A stretch of DNA of 64,000 bases from Dysidea avara (taxonomy: Eukaryota; Porifera; Demospongiae; Dictyoceratida; Dysideidae): assembly GCF_963678975.1 (NCBI RefSeq), contig NC_089281.1, forward strand, positions 4,737,277-4,801,276, in the 5' to 3' direction. A program made the position numbers and the translations under genes. Shown one piece after another: positions 11,050 through 21,800 of this stretch; position 1 is the stretch's first letter, and the number at the start of each line of letters is the position of its first letter. Under the pieces are notes generated by a model. The model was not told the DNA's origin. It did not search any database and saw only the letters and a list, made by a program, of their open reading frames with translations.

Positions 11050-11905
11050 TTATAAAAATGTCAGCTCAATAAGATCTACTGGTAAGAAGTTCCAATCATT
11101 AATTGTTCTTGAAAAATAACTATTTTGGTGTGCTGTGGTAGATACATGTGGTAAGATGTAGTGCAGTGGATGGTACTGTCTCGTGGATCGTGATGTTGGT
11201 AGGTAGTATGGAGGAATTGTAAGTGATATCTGTTGGTAAAAAACTTTGTGTAATGTTTGTAGTCGAGATAATTTGCGGCGAGTCTGGAGAGTTGGCCATG
11301 AAAGCTGATTTAACATTGAGGTGACAGAACTAAGTCTACCATAAACATTCATTACCCAGCGTGCTGCTCTTCGTTGTATTTTTTCTAGCTCTACAATATC
11401 TCCAGTTTGGTGAGGGTCCCAGACATCAGATGCATATTCTAGTTGTGGCCTGACCATTGTTAGTTAAGCAAATTCTTTAACTTGTTTTGAACATTTGTTT
11501 AAGTTGCGTTTCAGGAAATTAAGTGTTTTAGATGCTTTAGTAACAATACTAGAAATGTGTGGTGACCAAGATAGTGATGTATTAAGGATTACTACCAAGT
11601 ATAAGTATGTTGATCGGGGATGATATAGATTTAAGATGTGATTATTGAGGGTGTAGACGTGATTGAATGGTGTCAAGGATCTTGTACAACATATGACAGT
11701 ACATTTACTAACATTGAATCTAAGTTGCCAGGTGTTTTCCCATTCTGATAACCTATTCAGGTCTTCTTGAAGCATGTTGGCATCTTCTGCACCGTTACTA
11801 ACTCTGTAAAGTAGACAATCATCAGCAAACAAGCGGAGTGGTGAGTTGATAGTAATATCATTAATGTACAACAGAAACATTAATGGTCCGAGCACTGTGC
11901 CTTAT
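11050..11905 (-). pseudogene. 5'-truncated non-LTR reverse transcriptase remnant
   Basis: On the minus strand, 11895-11464 encodes the RT palm end: LGPLMFLLYINDI, the catalytic FADDCLLYR box, FNVSKC and an SWSPHI thumb region. 11457-11050 continues with the C-terminal RPQLEYASDVWDP, IQRRAARWV and WNFLP. The two parts are separated by an in-frame TAA at the place where a Tyr codon is expected (FA-stop-LTMVRPQ). Upstream of 11905 the match ends abruptly, which is the usual 5' truncation of LINEs. Confidence 0.85.
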
Positions 11906-12411
11906 AATGCTGTTTGGTTCGTCACACTGTAAAATTTTCTTGCTATAAACGTGTTCTGTGTAGCTAATTTTGTAACTTATATGTATACGTATGTGTGTAA
12001 TATTTTGGGTGAAGCATCCTCGTGCAGGCTTAGCTATATAGCCTTTTGGCCATGGTAGTGCCACCCCTTCCAATTTGGCCCGGATGAATCATATAATAAG
12101 TAAATAAATAAACCAGAACCACAATGATCGTGATCCGGGTTTGAGAACCAAGATATTAAATACAATTGAATACAATGCATGAGCTTGATATTCCTGGAAG
12201 CATGATTACAGTGATTATAGCTACCATGATTTTCCCTGCCCACAATTATGTAGCTATTAATTTCCGGCTCACCAGCTGAGTTGCCTATTTTTTGACTTTA
12301 TATGTTACAGCTGAGCATAGCATCAATCCAGATTTATATAGCTAGCTAGTATACAGTCTTCCTTCAATTTACCTCGTGACCGACTATAGCTAAGGCATCT
12401 GACTTCTGTCT

Positions 12412-12462
12412 GACCATAGATATACTAACCCCAGGTACCCTGGGGTTAGTATATCTATGGTC
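12412..12462. repeat. Perfect 24-bp-arm palindrome
   Basis: The arm beginning GACCATAGATATACTAACCC is followed by a 3-nt loop and its exact reverse complement. It could extrude as a cruciform. It is not followed by a T-run and lies in repeat-rich DNA, so no terminator role is suggested. Confidence 0.85.
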
Positions 12463-12500
12463 TGACCAGCATAGCTAGCTAGAGCTATACTATTAACTTT

Positions 12501-12601
12501 GCTTGCAAATGCTAATGTAGGCTAGCATTTGCAAGCATTAACATTTGCAATTTTCCATTCCGATGGCAGTCTGGAGTTCTGCCATCAGAATGGAAAATTG
12601 C
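12501..12601. repeat. Two adjacent hairpins at the start of a LINE remnant
   Basis: GCTTGCAAATGCT (12501-12513) pairs with 12524-12536, and a near-perfect 23-bp arm GCAATTTTCCATTC.. (12547-12569) pairs with 12579-12601. The right arm of the second hairpin is already LINE coding sequence (LPSEWKIAF), so the left arm is an inverted duplicate of it, probably from twin-priming or template switching. Confidence 0.7.
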
Positions 12602-13400
12602 TTTTGTTACCCATATTTATAAGAAGGGAAGTAAACATCTTGCATGTAATTATAGACCTGTCAGTCTTACATCTACAGTAGTTAAGCTTAAGTTATGGAA
12701 TCAATTATTAAAACTAACACACTAGAACATCTAAACTCCAATAATTTGTTGACATCCCACCAATTTGGTTTTTTAAGGGGCCATCTACCCAGTTACTTCA
12801 TGTTATGGATATTTTAACAAAATCACTTGATCAAGGAGTACCTATTTGATGTTATTTACATGGACCAGCAAAAAGCTTTTGATAGTGTGCCACATAAACC
12901 TTTATTATGGAATTACAGGCTGCCTTCTTAGATGGATTTCTATCCAATAGGAGACAGCACATTGTTTTAAATGGGGGGAAATAGTGTTGGCAAGATGTGA
13001 AGAGTGGTGTTCCACAAGGATCAATTCTAGGACCTCTTCTCTCCTTTATTTATGTTAATGATATGCCAGAATCCATCTCAAGTCAAGTGTTTTTATTTGC
13101 CAACGATACCAAGCTTATACGAACTATTTCTACATTGGCAGACCATGTACAACTTCAAACTGATTTAGATAATCTATAGCCAAATGGTGTGATGCATGGC
13201 AACTGAATTTCAATGCTACTAAATGTAAAGTGATTCACTTTGGTCGAGCCACACATATAGCTTTGGAGGCTACCATCTTAATGGTGTCTCACTGGACTCA
13301 GTTAATTGTCATAAGGACTTGGGCATTATATTTGATCTTGATGCGAATTTAAAGTTCCACCAACACGTTTCTGAAGTGGCTATGAAAGTAAACAGCTAGA
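12570..13400 (+). pseudogene. Degraded non-LTR reverse transcriptase
   Basis: Fragments in several frames read, in order, PSEWKIAFVTHIYKKGS, NYRPVSLTSTVVKL, QFGFLRG, DQQKAFDSVPH, GVPQGSILGPLL, FANDTKLIR and LNFNATKCKVIHFG. This is the RT order of a CR1/Jockey-like LINE. There are many stops and frameshifts, and the catalytic FADD is changed to FAND, so the copy is dead. The 3' end fades after 13400. Confidence 0.85.
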
Positions 13401-13554
13401 TAATTACTTTTATGACTTTAGATTTATGTTAATGTAATAAATATATTCATAGTTAATTTTGTTTATTGCATCTAATTTATGTATGTATATGTATGTAATT
13501 GAATGGGTGTTAAGCCTCAACCCAAATCATAATCATAGTGCTGCAGTGCCGGCC

Positions 13555-13864
13555 CTGTAAATCAGTTTGTTAGTTGCTCACCAGTGCCCACGTGTGTTAC
13601 CACTGCTGCACTCACCTATTACATAGTTAAATTAACAAACATGCAGTGCAGTTAAAGATTTACCACACTCAAAGTAATATAAATATAGGTCAACAAAGTA
13701 TTATTGGTTAGCAGTACATATCCTATAGCTAATACTTTGAGTGTGGTAATCTTTAACTGCACATGTTTGTTAATTTAACTCTGTAATAGGTGAGTGCAGC
13801 AGTGATAACACACGTGGGCACTGGTGAATAACTAGGTAACAGGAAAATCACAACTGATTTACAG
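13555..13864. repeat. Fold-back element (inverted repeat)
   Basis: The left arm begins CTGTAAATCAGTTTGTTAG and runs through CACTCAAAGTA. The right arm is its inverted copy from TACTTTGAGTGTGGTAATC to CTGATTTACAG. The arms are about 120 bp with small indels, and the spacer is about 70 bp AT-rich. It has no coding content and resembles a fold-back MITE. Confidence 0.75.
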
Positions 13865-13949
13865 TGCATAGCCTTACTAGATGGAAAGTTCCAGATCCCA
13901 GCTGTTAAGGCTTCTTTGGTACATGCCGTGGCTACATGCAGGTTAGACT

Positions 13950-14577
13950 GCATATGTGACCTGATCTTGGAAAACCTACCTTTTTGGCACATTGGTCAAT
14001 TTTCTGTTTTATAGCTTAAATGAGGTATTAGGTAGTCATCTATCTTGTGTTAAAATTTCAGCTTAATATCTTCCCTGAGATATAGCCAATTTTCTGTCCT
14101 GTACATTACAAACTAACTTCTATGGTAATGTATTGAGTTTTGTGAGTGATTAAGGGTGGCAAATGGTGACAAATCAATTTGTTTACCAATAATTCCATTC
14201 TTACCATCTAAAATACTTTAAAAGACATTTCTGATAGTTTAATGAAGTATTCTTGGTACTTTTCTGCAATTAAACGGCATGTATCATTGTCTAAGACTAA
14301 GTTTTAGCCATTCCAGCAGCTGAAAAAATCACCCAATTTGTAAGTTAATTATCCTACACATGTGAAATTACTACATGGTCTGATATAATCATCCATATCT
14401 CCTAGGAAAAAGAAGCTATGGGAGTAAAACTTCACAGCAAGAAGGCTTAATAGTTGCTTTATCCAAATGTGCAGAAAAAAGTAATTTAAAAAATTTGGTG
14501 AAATTTTCATTTGAGTTTTCCCAAAACGTTTGCTTGTGCCAAAAAGGTAGGTTTTCCAAGATCCAGTCACATATTGC
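13950..14577. repeat. Large inverted repeat with ~40-bp arms
   Basis: The arm ending TTGGAAAACCTACCTTTTTG near 13985 is found inverted at 14535-14577 (GTGCCAAAAAGGTAGG..). The arms are about 40 bp with few mismatches and enclose about 540 bp of AT-rich, non-coding DNA. Probably a MITE-like element. Confidence 0.6.
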
Positions 14578-14959
14578 TGGTGGATCAGTCTCCAGCACCC
14601 TGCAGACCTAGTGGTGAATGCAGAAAACTGAAAATCTCATGAGATTTTTTTTTTGCATTTTGAGTGTTATGATCTCATAGCTAACCATGTGCTGTTGAAC
14701 TACTTGGTAAAGAGGGCTAAATGCTTTAGTCTATATACCAGATTTTCTCCCAAAAGTCATTATTAAATGTTTACAGTAACACAGCATATAGCCACAATTT
14801 TAACTTGGCTGGTCTCTTGCATTAGATCTATACATGGCATTAGATCTATACATAGCCAGTTATGGTAATTCAAATGGCAGAGCTGGTACCTGATCATGCA
14901 TTGTTCCAAAAGTTTGCTATGTAAATCATGCTGGCATGAACTATAAGAAATTCTGGAGG

Positions 14960-16797
14960 TATATACATCAAAACTATTCGTAAAGATACTCATGGAATTG
15001 CACCACTCAAAGTAGAAAACTCACTTGTGTACCATTCTGAAGACCAAGCTGAGATCCGTAACAAACAATTTCAATCTGTTTTTACCAAAGAAAACCTATC
15101 TAATATTCCTGAATGCCCTGGACTTCCCATAACTCCATTGCTTAATGTTCCAATCTCAGTTGATGGAGTTAAAAAGTTACTATCTACTCTGGACACATCC
15201 AAATCACGTGGTCCTGATAACATACCAGCTCGAATTCTCAAGTATTGTTGTGATGAAATAGCTCCAATTTTAACAGTGATATTTACTCAATCTTTGAACT
15301 CACTGAGGCAACTTACCAGAAGACTGGCTTACAGCCAATGTTACACCAATTTTCAAAAAAGGAGATAGAGCTAACCTTAGTAACTATCGACATATTTCTC
15401 TAACTTCCATATGTAACAAACTACAAACTATTAGAACGCATCCTCTACCACTGCATAATGGAACATTTAACCACTTACCAAATACTTAGTGACAAACAAT
15501 ATGGTTTTAGGCCCAATCATTCATGTGAGACCCAGTTACTTAATATTGTAGAAGAAATTCAACTAGCGCTGGATCACCACCTTTCAGTTGACTAAATATT
15601 TATTGATTTCCATAAAGCATTAAATTGATACCGTTTCACACCAACGCTTAATGAATAAACTACATAACATTATGGAATTCAAAGTAATGTGTATAACTGG
15701 ATATTCAGCTGGCTTACAAAGAGAACACAATGGGTTGTTATCAAGGGTCACAATTCAACTTATGTTCATGCTGATTCAGGTGTTCCTCAAGGAACAGTTC
15801 TATGTTTTTACTATACATCATGACATTTCTACCAATATTACTTCATCTATCAGATTATCTGTAGATGACTGTGTTCTATACCGTGTCATTCACTCTGAAC
15901 AGGGTCGTTATCATCTACAACAAGACTTAAATTTCATTATTCAATGGACTAAACAATGGCAAATGAATCTAAATATCGACAAATGTGTTATACTTACCTG
16001 CTCTAGATCTACCTTACCACCTGAATTCCAGTATTACATATAAACAATGAAACACTCACTCGTACAAATCAACATCTGTATCTTGGAGTCCTATATCATT
16101 CATCGATGTCTTTTTCTCCTCACATTAACAACATTACAAGTAGTGCAATAAAAATCACTGAACTTTGTGAGACGCAATCTCAACAGATGTGATGAATCAG
16201 TAAAATCTGCTGCTTACCTGGGATTAGTTCAACCAAAACTAGAATATACATCCTCAGTTTGGGATCCCCATTTATCCAAAGACATTCAAGCCATTGAGAT
16301 GGTGCAGAGAATTGCAGCTAGATATGTGAATTCCAAATATGACTGGGAAAGTAGTGTGACCAGTATGCTCTCAGAGTTGCAGTGGCCAGCACTAAACATT
16401 AGAAGACATATTTCAAGGTTCACAATCTTATGTCAAGGATTTCATAATTTAATATCACTAGAAATACCGACCTACATCACAACCACCACCACCACCCATT
16501 TTACTCGATTCCAACATCCCTTTCACTTAAACATACTTACTGCTAGAACTAATCATTATCATAATAGTTACTTTATAAAGACTTTTTGTGATTGGAACTT
16601 ATTACCTATCTCTGCTAAAGTATCGAAGCTAGTACTCTCAATTGCTTTACAAATCAGTTACGTAAGTTATTGATTGTTAGTAATTAGTAATTGGAGCATA
16701 CGTGCATGCATGACATGCACTGCACTATTGATGATTGTACATCCTAGGCAAATCAGCTGTGCTGCCTGCCTAGTAATTAATAATAAAGAATAAAGAA
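14960..16797 (+). pseudogene. Degraded non-LTR reverse transcriptase with 3' tail
   Basis: Segments in shifting frames give IRKDTHGIAPLK, FQSVFTKENLSNIP, SRGPDNIPARILK, LTANVTPIFKKGDRA, QYGFRPNHSCETQL, a DCVLYRV box just after the position of the catalytic Asp pair, WQMNLNIDKC, PKLEYTSSVWDP, MVQRIAARYV and DWNLLP. This is a nearly full RT domain from one LINE copy, broken by several frameshifts and stops (near 15365, 15595 and 16040). The tail ends in TAATAAAGAATAAAGAA at about 16797, a typical LINE 3' simple repeat. Confidence 0.88.
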
Positions 16798-17173
16798 TGC
16801 TACGAAATAGCATGTAATACAATATCTGTTACTGCTCTGTAGAAAGGAAAAGTTAAGTTGCGCCTGTGTGCTGGAGTATCTAACATGTCTAATATGCTGT
16901 GGTGATAGCTATTTGACATTTTTCGGTGCAAAGTGTAATGCTGGCTATCATCATGGCTATGCCACAACATTTCCATATATACAGTAGCATAATCAAACAT
17001 TCCTTGAAACCTTTGGCTATGTACAGTCACGTCTACCCCCATGGCCATGAACCAGCCAGGCACTGAGACACATCTGCGTATAAGTCAGCGCAGGCCTCGG
17101 CGCAGGCAAATCCTCCGAGTCAGTGGTAACCCGTAGGAGCTATGCTATATCTCACATGTGAAGGTGTGGGCAT

Positions 17174-17475
17174 CAGGGGCAGATCCAGACTTTTTAAAAG
17201 GGGGGTTCCACTCTGGAATTGCAATTTCAACCTAGCTAACAGTATGTAAGTCAAAGACCAAAAAAAAAAAAAGGAAGGTCATCACCTGCTGACAATAGCT
17301 GCTCCTACCAACTTATTTATAACTCCACACGTAGCCTGCTCCACTGCTCCCTTAAGAATACTGTGACTGCTCTACTAGAGTATCTCAATCTTGACTGTTA
17401 GTATCTCGAGTAAGAGAGGCTCTTTCAAAAGGGGGGTTTCATGGAACCCTTTGAACCCCCCTGTATCCGCCCCTG
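17174..17475. mobile_element. MITE with CAGGGGCGGATCCAG-type ends
   Basis: The left end CAGGGGCAGATCCAGAC and the right end CTGTATCCGCCCCTG are inverted copies. The subterminal AAAAGGGGGGTTCCA..TGGAACCCTTTGAACCCCCC is also inverted. The flanking 5 bp are GGCAT and GGAAT (4 of 5 match). The same ends are found at 29948-30434, so this is a family in this genome. Confidence 0.7.
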
Positions 17476-18540
17476 GGAATCCAAAGTCGCACCTGGACCT
17501 TCACAAGATAACCTTCACAAGATAGCTATGGACAGCTGGAATTTGCTTCTCCAGTTTACACCAGGTACCCATTGATGTAACAGCTGGGTGGGCTCAGCTG
17601 CTTCCCCACTGAGTTGATACCAGACTACCAGATCACAGCTGGGTAGACTGGAGCAATGTGAGTAAACAGTTTCTTGTTCAAGAAAACAATGACAATAACA
17701 CACCGAGAAAGCATGAAAAGCCTTCGGCACAGTCACACTTCCATGCTCAGAGCATTCGGGGCCACCTGTGCACTACTCACCACAACAATTATCATGTCAT
17801 TATTTTTGCAAGTATTTAAAACTGTCTGTGGAGCTGTGACTCGCAATTCTCAGGAACTTGAGCCCGGGAAGGTAGGTTGGGCCAACTGTAAACACCGGCA
17901 CAGCATGGTACAAGCAGTGGTGTGAATTTATACTTACATAGCGAATACAGATAACTAGAAGTGAGGGTGATACAGTACATAGTGAAAGCCCAGTAATATC
18001 TACAAATAGTGAGATAGACTATAGCTATATATCAGTAGCTACATATGCATGATTCAGTACATGATTACATATGCTATATAAAAGTGCAGTTCTGATTGAT
18101 TGATTGATTGATTGATTGACTGATTTATATATTTAACCCCCGAACAATTGGCTACAGCCGTTCTTCCTTGCCCGGAGGAACACATTACAATACATAAATA
18201 GTACACACAAAACTAAACAAAGCAAGGTATAACTGATACAAAGACAACCAAGGTAAACAACTTACAACACGCACGCACGCACACACACACACACACACAC
18301 ACACAAAACATGCATATAGGTACAATCATATTAATGTTATCAAATGAGTGTGATAAGGGTTCATAGGCTTCATATTAATGTTCTCTGATAAGGTTGAGGA
18401 TAAGGTCGAGGTGAAATCATAGACAGTGAGCTCAAGGTCAGGTGAAGATGAATTAGCAATATTACAGGTGAAGCAGGGTGCGGGCCGGGCCCCCTTTCCC
18501 TTTGAAATTTAGTTTCACAATGTTATTCACATGGCCTAAC
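17476..18540. repeat. Gene-free interval with dispersed repeat and microsatellites
   Basis: 17476-18100 shows nothing I can assign. From about 18100 there is (GATT)n at 18095-18122, then a dispersed repeat whose text (TTAACC..GAACAATTGGCTACAGCCGTTCTTCCTTGCC) is related to 54395-54440, then a (CA)n run at 18268-18304. The interval ends at the palindromic MITE upstream of receptor gene 1. Confidence 0.5.
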
Positions 18541-18613
18541 TAGTCTCGTGCCCAGACCGCTTTTTTCTTTTTGTGTGGGGGCGGAGAAAAAAAGCGGTCT
18601 GGGCACGAGACTA
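18541..18613. mobile_element. 73-bp palindromic MITE related to the AcademH-like element
   Basis: A near-perfect palindrome that starts TAGTCTCGTGCCCAGACCGC and ends with the inverted copy, GCGGTCTGGGCACGAGACTA. The first 30 bases match the outer TIR of the 5.5-kb transposon (TAGTCTCGCGTGGCCAGACCGC, then a T-run) with few changes. The flanking 9-mers TGGCCTAAC and TGACCTAGC match at 7 of 9 positions, the same duplication length as the large element. It lies 256 bp upstream of the ATG of receptor gene 1. Confidence 0.8.
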
Positions 18614-18868
18614 TGACCTAGCAGAACGGTTGACGTAATTGCATGACCACTTAGGGACCAGGGTCTGATGAAATTCATGGCTATTGAAAGTTCAAAGTGG
18701 TTACCTATGTAAATCACCATTTCCGCAAGTTTCAGCAAAATCAGCACCGCCGATCACTGAGGCGTTTAAACGCTTGCCGAAGAGGATGACCGCTTTTATT
18801 CATCAGTCTGTATAGCTACACGATTTGCTGAGCTTTCCAAGGATCCGTGACAATTACTTGTGCCAGTA

Positions 18869-21800
18869 ATGAGGATGGCTGAAACAAGTATCGAAATGTT
18901 TACTGGAGTGTTCAACAACACTGCCGGGATCGAGGATGGGATGCCCTCGGGGATGCCGGATCAAGTGGATGCAGAAGCCACTGAGGCGGTGTCCAATTTT
19001 CCTTCAAAGAATTGCACAGCTCTTTCTACCTTGGATCTTACCGATGTTGTCACCAGGTTAACTATTGGTAACGAAGAGTACTGGGGTACTGTGAGTACAG
19101 CCTGGCTATCGGTGTTTTACGTTTACGTCATTGTATGTTGTCCTCTTTTGTTGATTGTAAATTTCCGGTATCTCTGGATTCTGTGGAAAAAGTTGCGATC
19201 CGCTAAGATCAAGAATAATTTTGCTATGATTCTGATATGCAACTATTGTGTGTGGTCATTCACTGGTGTCATTCATCAACTATTACTGATAATTGAAGTG
19301 AACACAGCTAACCAAACTCTTGCAGTTACTTCCAAAATATTTCATCAGTTATCCTTTACCACTTTGATAAATGGCCTCACCATAGTAGCAGTGTTTGAAT
19401 ATTTTCTTTTACAATATAAATTTGGCAATCGATCGGTGATTAGCTATTCTCTTTGTGGTATTCCTACTTTCTTAATAGTTGTGGTGATAATTGTCATTTT
19501 GCTATCAGCAAGTGGTTCAGCACTTATAGTGATGGTAATATTAACGATGGCATTGGTTCTTATTGGAGTAGGTTCTTCCACTGCAATGGTTATAATGACA
19601 TACCGAATCAGACACCAAAGGCTTAAATCTCTATACAAAGTGGTCTTTACTAGTTATATCTTTTTGATGTTGTTGTCTTATCATTTGGTTAATGCTTTGG
19701 TCAAGGTAATTGCTAATAAAAACTGTGTTGAGAATGCACAGGGGAACAGAGTTAGTTGGTTAATCATACAGTGTATTATAGTGCTGCTTGAGTTAATAGT
19801 TGGATATCTTATTGCCGATTTTGTGAAACCATGGAGACAACAAGGGCATATACAGCAACCTCATTTAACTATCAATGTGAACAGTGTCTTACAAGCTGAT
19901 GCCTTCCATTGTGGTACAAAATCTACCAGAGATCAGCTATTGCAAGGCATTGTGAGTGACTCATTTGAAGCAAAAGTAAACATGACAAAAACAATTGAGA
20001 GTGCAGCCACAGGTGCGGCTGCTGATGAATTTAGCAAATTAGAAAGCAGACCAAAAGAACCCAGCAAAGAAACAAAATTGCGAGAATTCAATGATAATGG
20101 TGGTGTAAAACCTACTGTGGCACGCATTGAATATGTCCCATTACCCTTAAATAATAGTATAGAAAGAGAATGCTTTTCTCATTCTTTTGATACAGAATAT
20201 AGCCTTGAAAGAAACTCTCGTTTACAATTGGAAAAGTCAGGTAACTTTTATGATATAAACACTCTTTCATACCACAAACCTGACTGCAATAGCTTTACAC
20301 CTATTCCTGCACTTGAGTTCAGTTGCAGATCAGTGAGAAATAATGCTTCCCTTATATCCACGCTACATGGTAGGTCTGAGTATATGCATTGCACATTATA
20401 TAATATAATTTCAAATTGTGAATGGGCCTGTGAAAACAGGGTATGTACACCCCATCGCGCAACAGGTAATATCTCTATATTGGAATGGAATCTTTGCATT
20501 CTGTAACTTGTATTACAAAGCCAATCAAATGTGTAGTAACGGCTAAGAAATTCATGGCCATAGCACAATGACACCGAAAGGTACGAGCGATGAAAGTTTG
20601 AAAAAGGTAGGCAAATTTTATGTGCCCACATGCCCTGTTTTTGCAGACCTGGCCACAATGGGTAAAGTAGCAGAAGTGGTAGACACTTGCCTGTAATGGG
20701 TGCACACATGACTCTTAAGCAATGACCAAGCTTCAACTTAAAGGTCTTAACAAAAATGAAGTGTGTATGGTACATGTCTTAAACAGCCCATTAGGTCAGG
20801 CTCATGCCGCATTAATCTAAATTTTTTGCAAATTTATTGTAGCTACCCCAGTATAATTAGTCATCACTACATACATGTGTATATATCCCTGCATGCACAG
20901 ATTTTTGCATAAATTATGCAGTCTATTTAGTACATTCATTCTATTATTATAACATACAATTAATTGAAATTGTTTATTCCAGTTGAGGTAGTTCCTGCAC
21001 ATTCACCAGTTGACACTGACAATTTGATTGGTGACATTGAAGTTGGTTTATTTGATGAAAGAGGAGGAGTATTTCACTCATACAAACATGGAGTAACTGT
21101 TGTAGTTCCAACTGGAGCCATCCCCATTGGAGTACTAGCAGAACTGAAATTTGCAGCCACTTTAGTTGGTAACGTCAAGTTCACTAACAAATCACCTGTG
21201 TCTGCCATATACTGGCTGTGCATGGATGTGGAATTACAGAAATCTATTGAATTACGTTTACCGCATTTTGCTGATATTGCAACCCCAATGAATGCGCACA
21301 ATCTACAATTTGTTAAGAGTATACATTCTCCAAGTGATACAATTGAAGGATCCATGTTTACCATTGATGGTGGAAGGTTTCCTATTGGTGAACCTTATGG
21401 GTTAATCCAAATAGATCATTTCTGTTACTACTGCATTGCAGTAAACAAGTTGGAACGTACCAGCATCCCTAATAACAAGTATAGTATAGTTGCTATAACA
21501 CAAAGGCAACCAGAGAAATCTGAATGGACTGCTCACATCTGTATTTTACCATTAATACGAACATGTATAGAGGTGAGGATTACTACGTATCCATTTAGTA
21601 CATTTTAATTTGCTTACATTTCATTACATTCAGAAATTAAAGGGTCAATATGGCAGTGAATGGAACTGTCAGTCATTGTCAGAATTTTCATTCACACAAG
21701 GATGTGACCAAGTATCCATTGAGTGTCAAGGATACAACCTTCAAGGCATGGCTGAAGTTGTTCTATTGTCAAACAATGAGGTAGTTACATATGTATATGG

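Noticed and set aside
16800-17063. Minus-strand 87-codon frame with a plausible protein-like composition
   Set aside because: No recognisable domain, no splice partners found, and it lies between a LINE tail and a MITE; not enough to call a gene.
17674-17925. 83-codon plus-strand frame with a hydrophobic middle
   Set aside because: No homology recognised and no supporting splice or start context; likely chance.
18860-18868. GTG-initiated extension (three codons) of receptor gene 1
   Set aside because: GTG is not a normal start in a eukaryotic nuclear gene; the ATG at 18869 (or 18875) is in frame and fits better.
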